39,697 nt of DNA, from assembly GCA_013001295.1 (NCBI GenBank), contig JABDMW010000013.1:1-39697 (forward strand), in the 5' to 3' direction. The notes beneath the pieces are model-generated. The model ran no database searches. It had not been told where the DNA came from and worked only from the letters and a program-made list of their open reading frames with translations. Within the stretch, counting starts at the first letter, position 1. Each line of letters opens with the position of its first letter. Source of the DNA: Hyphomonadaceae bacterium. GTDB lineage: Bacteria; Pseudomonadota; Alphaproteobacteria; Caulobacterales; Maricaulaceae. Shown here in pieces: positions 8,587 through 16,497 of this stretch. Position numbers and translations under genes: made by a program.

Positions 8587-8847
8587 ATGTCGAATTTTGT
8601 GCTGACGTCCCTTATCGCCTCGATCGTACTCACGCTCGCGATCAATATCTTACCCTTTTTGTTCCCCAATGCAGCCGCGAAAGCCCAACGCAAGATCGAG
8701 GAAAACGCCCACCGTGCGATCGAACAACATGAAGATACCGGACGGCCGCGCGTCAAAGTTTTCTTTCCGTGGAAAGCCATGATCGTGATCTCTTTGGTGT
8801 TGACCGTCGTAATAAATCTAGTCGGCGCGTTTGCGGGAAGCCGTTAA
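8587..8847 (+). CDS. Small two-helix inner-membrane protein
   Basis: The 86-residue product has a hydrophobic helix at residues 3-25 (VLTSLIASIVLTLAINILPF). A charged amphipathic stretch of about 35 residues follows, with Glu, Arg and His in KIEENAHRAIEQHEDTG. A second helix starts after the sequence VKVFFPWKAM. Such small proteins occur near core genes in alphaproteobacteria but I know no function. Two starts are possible: GTG at 8572, overlapping the GNAT stop as TAGTG, or ATG at 8587, which is used here because the hydrophobic helix starts right after it. The topology would place the charged middle on one side of the membrane. It ends 25 bp before the acyltransferase gene. Confidence 0.65.
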   Translation: MSNFVLTSLIASIVLTLAINILPFLFPNAAAKAQRKIEENAHRAIEQHEDTGRPRVKVFFPWKAMIVISLVLTVVINLVGAFAGSR

Positions 8848-8872
8848 ACTGCAGATCGGTTCGGGGGAATAA

Positions 8873-9469
8873 ATGGCAAAATATGATAATGACATCGTCC
8901 CGGAACTTGCGCCCAGAGCCGGCAATTTCATCACGCGCGCTATTGGCGAAGCCATCTTGAAGGTCTTGGGCTGGAAAATGGTCGGATCTCTGCCTAACGA
9001 AAAAAAGCTGATTATAGTCGGCGCACCACACACATCCAACCTGGACGGCATATTAGCCGTTGCATGTATGTTGTCGGTAGGCTTGAAGTTTTCCTTTATG
9101 ATGAAAAAGGAAATGTTTGTGTTTCCGTTTGGTGCGTTTTTTAAAGCACTGGGGGCAATCCCGATCGACCGGGGTGCCAAAAAAAATATGGTCGAGCAAA
9201 TGGCCGACTGGTTCGAGACCCACGATAAAGTCTGGCTTGGTGTAACACCGGAAGGTACGCGGAAAAAAGTCGCCCGATATAAAAAAGGGTATCTTTACAT
9301 TGCACAGGCAGCGAACGTGCCAGTCAGCCTGGTGGGCGTGAATGGACATTCCAAAGAAGTCATCTTGGGAAAAGTCTGGACATTGACCGACGATCTTGAC
9401 GCCGACAATGCGGCGATAAAAGCCTATTGTGATGAACATTATTCCGGCGTGCATCCGGAAAAAAAATAG
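8873..9469 (+). CDS. PlsC-like 1-acyl-glycerol-3-phosphate acyltransferase family
   Basis: The 198-residue protein has the acyltransferase block order: HTSNLD near residues 51-56 (the H-x4-D catalytic motif), then an Arg-containing block GAIPIDRGAKKN near 100, then VTPEGTRKK near 124-132 (PEGTR, the glycerol-phosphate-binding block III), then a conserved Pro in NVPVSLVGV. It transfers an acyl chain to a lysophospholipid or related lipid at the inner membrane. The ribosome site GGGGGAA lies about three bases before the ATG. The protein is short for PlsC and resembles the subgroup with a C-terminal YCDEHYSG tail; whether it makes phosphatidic acid or modifies another lipid is not clear. It lies 3' of a membrane-protein gene and 5' of accA, another lipid gene. 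Confidence 0.85.
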   Translation: MAKYDNDIVPELAPRAGNFITRAIGEAILKVLGWKMVGSLPNEKKLIIVGAPHTSNLDGILAVACMLSVGLKFSFMMKKEMFVFPFGAFFKALGAIPIDRGAKKNMVEQMADWFETHDKVWLGVTPEGTRKKVARYKKGYLYIAQAANVPVSLVGVNGHSKEVILGKVWTLTDDLDADNAAIKAYCDEHYSGVHPEKK

Positions 9470-9493
9470 ACAAAAAATAGCAGAAGCTTTTAC

Positions 9494-9521
9494 TTGCCCC
9501 CCGGGTTGGCGCTGCTAGTAT
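9494..9521 (+). promoter_or_regulatory. Putative sigma-70-type promoter of accA
   Basis: TTGCCC at 9494-9499 and TAGTAT at 9516-9521 are separated by 16 bp, a plausible -35/-10 pair just upstream of the accA start at 9551. A short inverted repeat (CGGCG and CGCCG around CTTTAAA, roughly 9523-9539) follows in the leader. This is a pattern match by eye only. Confidence 0.45.
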
Positions 9522-9550
9522 GCGGCGCTTTAAACGCCGGAAAACGATTT

Positions 9551-10525
9551 ATGAGTTCTGCACGTACCTATCTCGACTTCGAACGCCCTGTCGCTGAGCT
9601 TGACAGCAAGATCGATGAGCTGAAAGCCTTAAACGGTCCGGAAAGTCTCGATGTTTCCGACGAAGTAAAGCAGCTGCAAGCTAAAGCCGCTAAACAATTA
9701 ACGGCCATTTATAAAAAGCTTGGTCCGTGGGAAAAAACCCAAGTCGCGCGGCACCCTGCCCGGCCGCATTTTTCTGATTATGTTAAAGGACTGGTGACTG
9801 AATTTACGTCGCTGGCCGGTGACCGGAAGTTCAGTGATGATGACGCTCTACTTGGTGGACTTGGTAAAATGGGCGATCAATCCGTCGTTGTCATGGGACA
9901 TGAGAAAGGCCGCGATACGGAAGCCCGTCTAAAACACAATTTTGGCATGGCCAATCCGGAAGGTTACCGCAAGGCTGTGCGGTTAATGGAACTGGCTGAA
10001 CGGTTTGATCTACCCGTGATTTCGTTCGTCGATACGGCGGGTGCATATCCGGGACGCGGCGCCGAAGAACGAGGCCAAGCAGAAGCCATTGCCCGATCGA
10101 TCGATAAAGGCCTGTCGTTAAAAGTTCCATTTGTATCTGTCATTACCGGTGAAGGAGGATCGGGCGGCGCGGTTGCTATTGCATCCTCGGACTGCGTCAT
10201 GATGCTTGAACATTCGATATACTCAGTCATTTCGCCGGAAGGGTGCGCATCTATTCTTTGGCGGGATGCCGCCAAAGCCCAGGACGCGGCCAAAGCCATG
10301 AAAATTACCGCCCAGGATCTGATAAAATTGGGCATTGTCGACAAAATCATCAAAGAACCGGCCGGTGGTGCTCACCGCGATATTCCCGCGACAATCAAAT
10401 CCGTCGGGGAAAATATCGCGAAAGAGATCAACCTGTTGCAAAAATTTGATGAACAAACGCTGATTAAAAAGCGCCAGGATAAATTCTTGAAAATCGGCCG
10501 GTCCTTAGCGGACAATAAAAAGTAG
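9551..10525 (+). CDS. accA: Acetyl-CoA carboxylase carboxyltransferase subunit alpha
   Basis: AccA and AccD form the carboxyltransferase that moves CO2 from carboxybiotin-BCCP to acetyl-CoA to give malonyl-CoA, the first step of fatty acid synthesis. The 324-residue protein is of normal length. It shows the N-terminal coiled segment (DFERPVAELDSKIDELKAL), ARHPARPHFSDYVKGL, the carboxyltransferase core with GHEKGRDTEARLKHNFGM and PEGYRKAVRLMELAERF, then FVDTAGAYPGRGAEERGQAE and TGEGGSGGAVAI, the oxyanion-hole glycine motif. The start is ATG at 9551; the frame is open from 9494 but the family begins at MSSARTYLDFERP. The gene has its own likely promoter and a strong terminator, so it may be monocistronic. 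Confidence 0.96.
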   Translation: MSSARTYLDFERPVAELDSKIDELKALNGPESLDVSDEVKQLQAKAAKQLTAIYKKLGPWEKTQVARHPARPHFSDYVKGLVTEFTSLAGDRKFSDDDALLGGLGKMGDQSVVVMGHEKGRDTEARLKHNFGMANPEGYRKAVRLMELAERFDLPVISFVDTAGAYPGRGAEERGQAEAIARSIDKGLSLKVPFVSVITGEGGSGGAVAIASSDCVMMLEHSIYSVISPEGCASILWRDAAKAQDAAKAMKITAQDLIKLGIVDKIIKEPAGGAHRDIPATIKSVGENIAKEINLLQKFDEQTLIKKRQDKFLKIGRSLADNKK

Positions 10526-10529
10526 AACT

Positions 10530-10572
10530 AATCATAAAAAAACCCGCCTTTAAGGCGGGTTTTTTTATGATT
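10530..10572. terminator. Bidirectional intrinsic terminator between accA and rpmB
   Basis: Two perfectly complementary 21-bp arms at 10530-10550 and 10552-10572 surround a single T. The core is ACCCGCCTT / AAGGCGGGT, flanked by A7 on the left and T7 on the right, so each strand reads a GC-rich stem and then a U-run. It starts 5 bp after the accA stop and lies 14 bp from the rpmB stop, serving both convergent genes. Confidence 0.93.
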
Positions 10573-10585
10573 CGGTTAAGAAAAT

Positions 10586-10882
10586 TTACGCAGCTTCAAC
10601 TTCCGCAGTTTTCTTGATCAAAGCGCGTTTTATCTTCATGGCTTTATCGCTCAGCTTGGCGTTCTTCGTGCCCATCAGGAATCCGTCCAGGCCACCTTTG
10701 AAGTCAACAGTACGCAAAGTTGCCGCTGTAACACGTAATTTGTATTTCTGTTCCAAAGTGTCAGATGTGAGAGTCACATTGCACAAATTCGGCTCAAAAC
10801 GACGGCGTGTTTTCACATTTGAGTGAGAAACGTTATTTCCGCTCATAGGGCCGGTATCTAATAGGTCGCAACGACGAGACAT
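10586..10882 (-). CDS. rpmB: 50S ribosomal protein L28
   Basis: L28 (bL28) is a small protein of the large ribosomal subunit. The 98-residue sequence carries the family start MSRRCDLLDTGPMSGNNVSH, the RRRFEPNLCNVTL core and a basic C-terminal region with IKRALIKK. Its length is typical of the longer alphaproteobacterial form. The ATG at 10880-10882 has AAGGA about eight bases upstream; the frame is open for eight more codons upstream, but this earlier start is not supported by the family. The gene converges with accA on the shared terminator. Confidence 0.96.
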   Translation of the reverse strand: MSRRCDLLDTGPMSGNNVSHSNVKTRRRFEPNLCNVTLTSDTLEQKYKLRVTAATLRTVDFKGGLDGFLMGTKNAKLSDKAMKIKRALIKKTAEVEAA

Positions 10883-10944
10883 GGGCTTTTCCTTAAAATT
10901 CTTCAAATCGGGTCATATCCAGACCCTGTAAACAAGTTGGGGGG

Positions 10945-10973
10945 ACATAGACCATTTGCGACCCTGCCGTCAA
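10945..10973 (-). promoter_or_regulatory. Putative rpmB promoter
   Basis: On the minus strand TTGACG (10973-10968) and CTATGT (10950-10945) are separated by 17 bp, a good -35 and an acceptable -10 for an alphaproteobacterial housekeeping promoter. It would give a leader of about 55 nt before the L28 start. The rest of 10883-11119 is AT-rich and shows no gene. Confidence 0.5.
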
Positions 10974-11119
10974 GCCGCCAATTGCCCAAAGATCAGTGAC
11001 TTTTTCAACCAACTGCAATTTTTTGCCTATCTTACTACAATTTCATGCAATTCAGGGATTTGTTCAGCTTTAAACCATTTGGCAAAGGGTATAAAACGCG
11101 CTGCATATTGGAGTTTCAG

Positions 11120-12034
11120 ATGTTAAAGAAAATCATCGGCAATATATTACTGGGCACGACCCTGTTGAGTAGTCCGGTATGGGCGCAAGCCTCTGAAAAC
11201 ACAGAGATGCCGTTCACGCCAGCACCGAGTCAGGAAGTCACCGAGGTCGAGGTATTTTTGAAAGGTTATGTGTTTGGGCTGCGAATTGCCAAGGTAAAAT
11301 ACAAGACCGGCTTCACTGATGACGCCTATTATAGTCTGGCGAGCATGAAAACTTCTGGATTGGGGGCATTCCTAAAAAAGTGGGCGATTTGGTCGATTTC
11401 CACAGGCCGGTTTAATGGCATGGACATTTTACCAACCACACATTTGCAACAAAACCTAAACAAGAAGAATCGCCGGGTCGAAATGACCTATGGTGCGGAT
11501 AAGGTTGATGTTTCAATCGTGCCGCCCCTAGGGTCTCAGGGCGTGCCGCCGGCTACCGCAAAACAACGATTTGAAAGTGACGACACCCTGTCAGTGTTGC
11601 TTAAACTGACCATGGGTGGGTTTAAAACGTCTGAAAAGGTCTGCGACGGTACAGTGCCGGTTTTTGACAGCAAGCAGCATTATAATCTGCGCATGGAGCG
11701 CGACGGCGAGAAGTATATCAAGCAAAAAGGGTTCAAGGGCGACACCATTCGTTGTAAAATTTATTATGATGCAATATCCGGATATGATCCCGAGGACCTC
11801 CCGTCTGAAGAAGAGGCTGCGACCCCGGTGACCGTGTATTTATCCCGCAATGATGACATTGGCATGTATATTCCGGTGAAAATGGTCTACAAGATCAGTG
11901 GATTTAGTGCCGTAATCAAAACCCGCGACATCAAGATCACGAAACGTACTGTCAACAAACTGGACTTTAAAGGATTGGGCTTCGCCGAACAGGAAACCCG
12001 CCTCAAACGCATTAATTTCCTTGCAAAAGACTAA
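11120..12034 (+). CDS. DUF3108 domain periplasmic protein
   Basis: The 304-residue protein has a signal peptide (hydrophobic stretch ending LLSSPVWAQA, cleavage likely near residue 22). A DUF3108-type body follows: the first strand VEVFLKGYVFGLRIAKVKYK, then LASMKTSGLGAFLKKW, STGRFNGMDILPTTH and RRVEMTYG. DUF3108 proteins are thought to be secreted beta-rich proteins with no assigned biochemical role. Two Cys near residues 175 and 214 may pair. The start ATG at 11120 has GGAG six bases upstream; the frame stays open to 11045 but that earlier part does not look like coding sequence. The 3' end overlaps the convergent phosphatase gene by 4 bp. Confidence 0.82.
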   Translation: MLKKIIGNILLGTTLLSSPVWAQASENTEMPFTPAPSQEVTEVEVFLKGYVFGLRIAKVKYKTGFTDDAYYSLASMKTSGLGAFLKKWAIWSISTGRFNGMDILPTTHLQQNLNKKNRRVEMTYGADKVDVSIVPPLGSQGVPPATAKQRFESDDTLSVLLKLTMGGFKTSEKVCDGTVPVFDSKQHYNLRMERDGEKYIKQKGFKGDTIRCKIYYDAISGYDPEDLPSEEEAATPVTVYLSRNDDIGMYIPVKMVYKISGFSAVIKTRDIKITKRTVNKLDFKGLGFAEQETRLKRINFLAKD

Positions 12035-12528
12035 CTCTCAAAATCACGCGGGAGTAACAAGTCTCTGAGTGACCAACTTTCTGAACCGAGCCAGTCGCCA
12101 TCATCGTTCACCCGATTAAAAACCGCACACGCGCCGGTCGGCATGCGATGAGCAGAGCCGCTAAAATAATAGACCAATTCTTCCCATCCGGGATTGTGTC
12201 CGACGAGCATCAATGGCCCGCGTTGCGGCTCTCCCCGGCCTTGGCACAAATACAAGATATTGTTGCCGCCCGCATGATAAAATTCGTTGAGATAGTGAAC
12301 ATTTGCATCATCACTCTTTCCCGTGAGCCGGGCGACAGTCTCGCGCGTACGGGCACTGTCTGAGGACCAAATCTCGCGCGGAAACAATTTCTTTGCCCGC
12401 AGCACCTGCCCCATCGTTTTCGCTGCTCGGCGACCGCGACCATTTAAAGGTCGTTGATGATCGGACAGATCATCAAACTTCCAGGATGATTTAGCGTGCC
12501 GCATCAGAATCAGGTATTGCAGTGCCAT
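12031..12528 (-). CDS. sixA: SixA-type phosphohistidine phosphatase
   Basis: The 165-residue protein has the histidine-phosphatase signature: LMRHAKSSW near residues 8-16 (the nucleophile His is in RHAKSSW, as in SixA), a second conserved segment DHQRPLNGRGRR, the SSDSARTRETV block (Arg pocket) and the later VGHNPGWEELV with the second catalytic His. SixA removes phosphate from His residues, for example on phosphotransfer proteins; other substrates cannot be excluded. I start at ATG 12528 (MALQYLILMRHAK), although the frame is open to 12651, because the extension overlaps the divergent helicase start and lies outside the domain. Its 3' end overlaps the DUF3108 gene by 4 bp, in convergent orientation. 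The symbol is given with moderate certainty. Confidence 0.82.
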   Translation of the reverse strand: MALQYLILMRHAKSSWKFDDLSDHQRPLNGRGRRAAKTMGQVLRAKKLFPREIWSSDSARTRETVARLTGKSDDANVHYLNEFYHAGGNNILYLCQGRGEPQRGPLMLVGHNPGWEELVYYFSGSAHRMPTGACAVFNRVNDDGDWLGSESWSLRDLLLPRDFES

Positions 12529-12626
12529 AAAGAGACAATATACACCTCGCCCAGCTTGGGAAAGAATAAACAGTTTTATGTCTCTTTGTGTTTGCGGGCC
12601 TTGCTTCCTCATGGCAATAACAGCCC

Positions 12627-15620
12627 ATGAATTCCTACCAACCCCGCGCACACATTACCGCTGTGCTCGGTGCGACCAATACCGGAAAAACGCATTACGC
12701 TGTAGAACGCATGCTGGGCCGTGTCAGCGGCGTTATCGGTCTCCCATTGCGGCTTCTTGCTCGCGAAATTTACGACCGCGTTGTTGCTGAAAAAGGCGCG
12801 GCTTCGTGCGCCCTGATCACAGGCGAAGAAAAAATAGTGCCAACCCACGCCCGCTATTTTATCTGCACGGTCGAAGCCATGCCCATGGAAGACATCAAGG
12901 CCGGGAAGTTTGCATGCGTGATCGTCGATGAAGTCCAGATGATGGCTCATCCCGAACGTGGTCACGTATTTACGGATCGCCTTCTGTATGCCCGGGGCAC
13001 AGAAGAAACCCTGTTATTGGGGGCAGATACGGCGCGTCCGATCATAGAAACTCTGGTTCCGGAAGCCAGATATGTGACACGGGAACGGTTCTCGGTCTTG
13101 TCATATGCCGGCCATAAAAAATTAACGCGGCTGCCCAAGCGTAGCGTCATCGTCGCGTTTTCAGCCGACGAAGTTTATGCGATCGCTGAATTGATGCGTC
13201 GCCAATATGGAGGTGTTGCTCTGGTGATGGGGGGGCTGAGCCCTCGCACACGAAATGCACAGGCGGCATTATATCAGTCGGGCGAAGTCGACTATATGGT
13301 CGCAACGGATGCGATCGGCATGGGGCTCAATCTGGATGTCGATCATGTTGCTTTTGCCGCATTGCGTAAATTTGACGGACAGAGACGACGATTTTTGCGC
13401 GCCAGTGAAATCGCGCAAATCGCCGGACGTGCCGGACGCTTTCGCAATGACGGTACATTTGGCACCACCGGACAATCCTTGCCGCTGGACGATGATTATG
13501 TCGTCCGGATTGAAAACCATCAATTTGAACCCCTCAGATCAGCGGAATGGCGATCTACGAAACTCGACTTCACGTCTGCTGATGCGTTGCTGGATAGTCT
13601 TGCGGCTTTGCCGCCCAACAAACGGCTTCGCAGGATTGCTCCGGCGGCCGATGAACTTGCACTCGTTAGATTATTGGGAATTCACCAAATCAGTCGAAAT
13701 TTAAAGACCTCTCAAAACGTAACAACACTGTGGGACGTATGCCAAATTCCTGATTTTCGCAATCTCGGGCCGGAGGCCCACGCGCGTCAACTCGAGGATG
13801 TATTCAAGGAAATTTCTGCAAATAATGGAATAATATCAGATGCTTATCTGGAACGAAATGTTAATCGTTTGAACCATATAGAGGGCTCCACAGAAATATT
13901 GTCATCAAGACTTTCATCTATCCGAACTTGGACGTATATTGCTCACAAACATGTTTGGGTGGAAAACAGCAACGATTGGATCGATCGCACAAGACAGATT
14001 GAAGATCATTTGTCAGATGCGCTACACGAGAAACTTGTTCAACGATTCGTGGACCGAAGGACAAGTGCATTATTGAAGGGGATAGGAGCGAACACCCGAA
14101 TGGATGCCACAGTAACCGAAACAGGCGATGTTGTCGCCGAAGGACATACAATTGGCCGTTTGAACGGTCTCTTGTTCGAACCTGATAAAACAACAACAGA
14201 TGTTGAAGCTAAAACCCTGCAAAAAACAGCAGTACTGTCTTTGGCGCCCGAAATTGATCGTAGACTGACCCAAATATCAGGCTGTGATCAAAATGCTTTG
14301 CAATTATCCGACCAAGGTGAATTTCTATGGGACGGACAAGCCATAGGTAAAATTACGCCTGGCGATGAATTTCTAAAACCAAAAGTCGCCCTGATTGGCG
14401 GAAAGCTCGGCAGTCCTGCCTTATGTGATTTGGCGGCTGGCAGGCTCAGAGATTTTCTTCACAACGAAATAAACAGCAAATTTGAATCGCTGCTGGCGTT
14501 GAAAACCATGGCGGAGGACCCGCAATCGTTCCAGGGGTCGAGAGCGCTCGCTAATGTTTTGTATGAAAATCTCGGTGTTATCCGGCGAACAGACCATTTC
14601 AAACTAGTCAAGGAAACCGATAAGATCGCGCGTGGATACTTGCGAAACAAATCGGTCAAGTTCGGCTTTTACCACATATTTTTACGCGATTTGATGAAAC
14701 CGGCAGCTGCTCGTCTCATGAGCTTGATCTATGCTTTTGCATGGAAAAAAGATGGCGGAGGCGACGGACTGCCTTTCCTGCCGCAAAATGGCATGTCCTC
14801 AACACCCAATGATGATCGATACTCCGAACAGGCCCTTAACAAGGCAGGTTATACGCGGTGCGGGACGCGAATCGTTCGGTTTGATATCCTGACGCGTCTG
14901 TCAGAAATCATTATTCAAGCCACAAAAGAGCGAAGCGATAATCAATTTCGGATTGCGCAGGAAATGATGGCGTCATTGGGATGTTCGTTTGAGGATATGG
15001 AACAAGTTCTTATCTCGCTTGGGTATGTCAAAAATGATTCCGAGTTTACGCCGGAAGAATTCGAGATCGAGAAATCAAGAATTTTAGACATGCACGAGCG
15101 CCAACAGGTAGCGCAAAACAAAGCCTCAGATCCTGTGGAAACTTTAGAAACGCCAAAACAGGAACAGGCCATTCAGGAAACCAAGCCAGATGAAAAACCT
15201 GAAAACTATGTGCCAAAGCGACAGCGTGTAAAACCTATTCATGATTTTGTTGGCAAGCCAGTTTTGGATGATAATGGCGATCCCATTATCCCGACCACAG
15301 TGGGGCTGTGGTCGCGTGCACGTGTGCCATATCACAGGCGACAAAGAGACAAATCTCATGTTGGTTTAAATCAATCGACCACGAAGGATGAGGGTTCATC
15401 ACATCGCCGCAAAGATAAACTCAGAGACTATTCGAAAGTCGGTAAAGACGGGAACCGCGCAAGAGGCAAAGGAGGAAGGCCAAGAAAACAGTGGACTTCC
15501 GCGCCCTCTTCATCGAAAAAAGGAAACAAGGTCGAGGACTCACCATTTGCTGCTTTGGCCGAACTGAAACTTTCAGGGCGTGAAAAGCGCCGAAAAGATA
15601 AAAAGGACAAGGATGGTTAA
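12627..15620 (+). CDS. SUV3-like ATP-dependent RNA helicase
   Basis: This 997-residue helicase resembles mitochondrial SUV3, the RNA helicase of the mitochondrial RNA degradosome, and its alphaproteobacterial relatives. The N-terminal RecA-like domain has the Walker A motif GATNTGKTHYA near residues 12-22 and the DEAD-type VDEVQMMAHPERGH near 98. The second RecA domain has VATDAIGMGLNLDVDHV near 227-243 and QIAGRAGRF near 264-272 (motif VI, Arg finger). A long poorly known middle follows. The last 150 residues are charged, ending in a Lys/Arg-rich low-complexity tail, a likely RNA-binding or partner-binding region. The role is probably RNA turnover, though partner exoribonucleases are not in this window. 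The S4 gene starts 2 bp after its stop, so the two are co-translated. Confidence 0.9.
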   Translation: MNSYQPRAHITAVLGATNTGKTHYAVERMLGRVSGVIGLPLRLLAREIYDRVVAEKGAASCALITGEEKIVPTHARYFICTVEAMPMEDIKAGKFACVIVDEVQMMAHPERGHVFTDRLLYARGTEETLLLGADTARPIIETLVPEARYVTRERFSVLSYAGHKKLTRLPKRSVIVAFSADEVYAIAELMRRQYGGVALVMGGLSPRTRNAQAALYQSGEVDYMVATDAIGMGLNLDVDHVAFAALRKFDGQRRRFLRASEIAQIAGRAGRFRNDGTFGTTGQSLPLDDDYVVRIENHQFEPLRSAEWRSTKLDFTSADALLDSLAALPPNKRLRRIAPAADELALVRLLGIHQISRNLKTSQNVTTLWDVCQIPDFRNLGPEAHARQLEDVFKEISANNGIISDAYLERNVNRLNHIEGSTEILSSRLSSIRTWTYIAHKHVWVENSNDWIDRTRQIEDHLSDALHEKLVQRFVDRRTSALLKGIGANTRMDATVTETGDVVAEGHTIGRLNGLLFEPDKTTTDVEAKTLQKTAVLSLAPEIDRRLTQISGCDQNALQLSDQGEFLWDGQAIGKITPGDEFLKPKVALIGGKLGSPALCDLAAGRLRDFLHNEINSKFESLLALKTMAEDPQSFQGSRALANVLYENLGVIRRTDHFKLVKETDKIARGYLRNKSVKFGFYHIFLRDLMKPAAARLMSLIYAFAWKKDGGGDGLPFLPQNGMSSTPNDDRYSEQALNKAGYTRCGTRIVRFDILTRLSEIIIQATKERSDNQFRIAQEMMASLGCSFEDMEQVLISLGYVKNDSEFTPEEFEIEKSRILDMHERQQVAQNKASDPVETLETPKQEQAIQETKPDEKPENYVPKRQRVKPIHDFVGKPVLDDNGDPIIPTTVGLWSRARVPYHRRQRDKSHVGLNQSTTKDEGSSHRRKDKLRDYSKVGKDGNRARGKGGRPRKQWTSAPSSSKKGNKVEDSPFAALAELKLSGREKRRKDKKDKDG

Positions 15621-15622
15621 AT

Positions 15623-15931
15623 TTGACTGATTCGCCCGATGAGCTTCGATTAGATGTTTGGCTCTGGCGGGCTCGGTTTTATAAAAGTAGGGCTTTATCA
15701 ACGCGAACTGTCAAAAACGGAAAAATTCGTTTAGAGCGAAATGGCCAAACCCTCCGCGCTTTCAAACCCAATACCAAGCTTCGTCCAGGCGACCGATTGA
15801 CCTTTATGCGAGCCAATCATCTTTTTCATATTGAAGTTTTGAGCATGGGCATGAGACGCGGACCCGCAAACGAAGCTCAAGCCATGTACGCAATTGTAGA
15901 TACTGCGACGAAAATACAGCTCACTGCATAG
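15623..15931 (+). CDS. S4-domain RNA-binding protein (Hsp15-like)
   Basis: The 102-residue product is a single S4 domain: RLDVWLWRARFYKSRALSTR, then NGKIRLERNGQTL and KLRPGDRLTFMR. This order is that of HslR/Hsp15 and related RNA-binding S4 proteins, which bind structured rRNA and rescue stalled 50S subunits in E. coli; that role here is an inference. The start is TTG at 15623, 2 bp after the helicase stop, with AAGGATGG upstream as ribosome site. The end lies about 60 bp before ferredoxin. The tight link with a SUV3-like RNA helicase supports an RNA-related job. Confidence 0.8.
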   Translation: MTDSPDELRLDVWLWRARFYKSRALSTRTVKNGKIRLERNGQTLRAFKPNTKLRPGDRLTFMRANHLFHIEVLSMGMRRGPANEAQAMYAIVDTATKIQLTA

Positions 15932-15990
15932 AAGGTTGACTTTAATCAACTTTCGCTTCATGTGATTTGCTGCAAATTTTTAGGCTGAAA

Positions 15991-16332
15991 ATGACTTATA
16001 TCGTTAAAGACGAATGCATCAAATGCAAGTTTATGGACTGTGTTGAAGTCTGTCCCGTGGATTGCTTCTATGAAGGTGCCAACATGCTCGTTATCCATCC
16101 GGATGAGTGTATCGATTGTGGCGTTTGCGAACCGGAATGCCCGGTCGATGCGATTGTGCCGGATACAGAAGATGATGCGGATGGCAAATGGCTGGAAATC
16201 AACAGCAAATATGCCGAGATTTGGCCGAATATTACGGTGATTGGTGATCCGCCAGCCGATGGCAAAGAATTTGAAAACGAGTCTGGAAAATTCGAAAAAT
16301 ATTTCGATCCGGCACCAGGAAAAGGTGATTGA
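15991..16332 (+). CDS. fdxA: Ferredoxin II, seven-iron type
   Basis: The 113-residue ferredoxin starts [20 protein letters not shown] and has Cys in [20 protein letters not shown] (the 3Fe-4S ligand region) and [16 protein letters not shown] (the 4Fe-4S C-x2-C-x2-C-x3-C motif). It is the standard FdxA of alphaproteobacteria, a soluble low-potential electron carrier; redox partners are not known here. The acidic tail after position 70 ([20 protein letters not shown]) is typical. The start is ATG 15991, although the frame is open from 15967. In my recollection the order S4 protein, fdxA, carD is common in alphaproteobacteria, so this reads as a conserved block. Confidence 0.95.
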   Translation: MTYIVKDECIKCKFMDCVEVCPVDCFYEGANMLVIHPDECIDCGVCEPECPVDAIVPDTEDDADGKWLEINSKYAEIWPNITVIGDPPADGKEFENESGKFEKYFDPAPGKGD

Positions 16333-16341
16333 TGATAATTT

Positions 16342-16377
16342 TGTGATAAAAACCAGTTGGAACAGTGGTTTTTCACA
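16342..16377 (+). terminator. Hairpin 3' of fdxA, possible weak terminator
   Basis: Arms AAAAACCA (16348-16355) and TGGTTTTT (16366-16373) pair perfectly around a 10-nt loop, and TGTG/CACA may extend the stem past a 2-nt bulge. The stem is AT-rich and starts about 10 bp after the fdxA stop. It could end fdxA transcription or protect the 3' end. Confidence 0.45.
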
Positions 16378-16385
16378 TAAAATTG

Positions 16386-16394
16386 TGTTATAAT
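16386..16394 (+). promoter_or_regulatory. Extended -10 promoter element for carD
   Basis: TGTTATAAT at 16386-16394 is a perfect extended -10 (TGn plus TATAAT). No good -35 is seen at 16-18 bp, so the extended -10 would have to carry recognition. Transcription would start near 16401, giving carD its own promoter and a leader of about 97 nt. Confidence 0.5.
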
Positions 16395-16407
16395 AAATGC
16401 TTAAGAC

Positions 16408-16436
16408 GACGTGACCTCGTGAGAAAGCACGTCTTT
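16408..16436 (+). promoter_or_regulatory. Leader hairpin of carD with short T run
   Basis: GACGTG (16408-16413) and CACGTC (16428-16433) pair around a 14-nt loop, with TTTT directly at the 3' foot. The hairpin would sit at the 5' end of the carD leader if the extended -10 is used. It could be an attenuator, a 5' stabilising stem, or an fdxA read-through terminator. Confidence 0.4.
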
Positions 16437-16497
16437 TGTGTATTTAGAGACAAGAATTAGTGCCCTGCAATTTGGCGCAATTTAAGGAATTCCATTT

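Noticed and set aside
12529-12651. N-terminal extension of the SixA frame
   Set aside because: It reaches into the divergent helicase gene, and the phosphatase motif starts only a few residues after the ATG at 12528.
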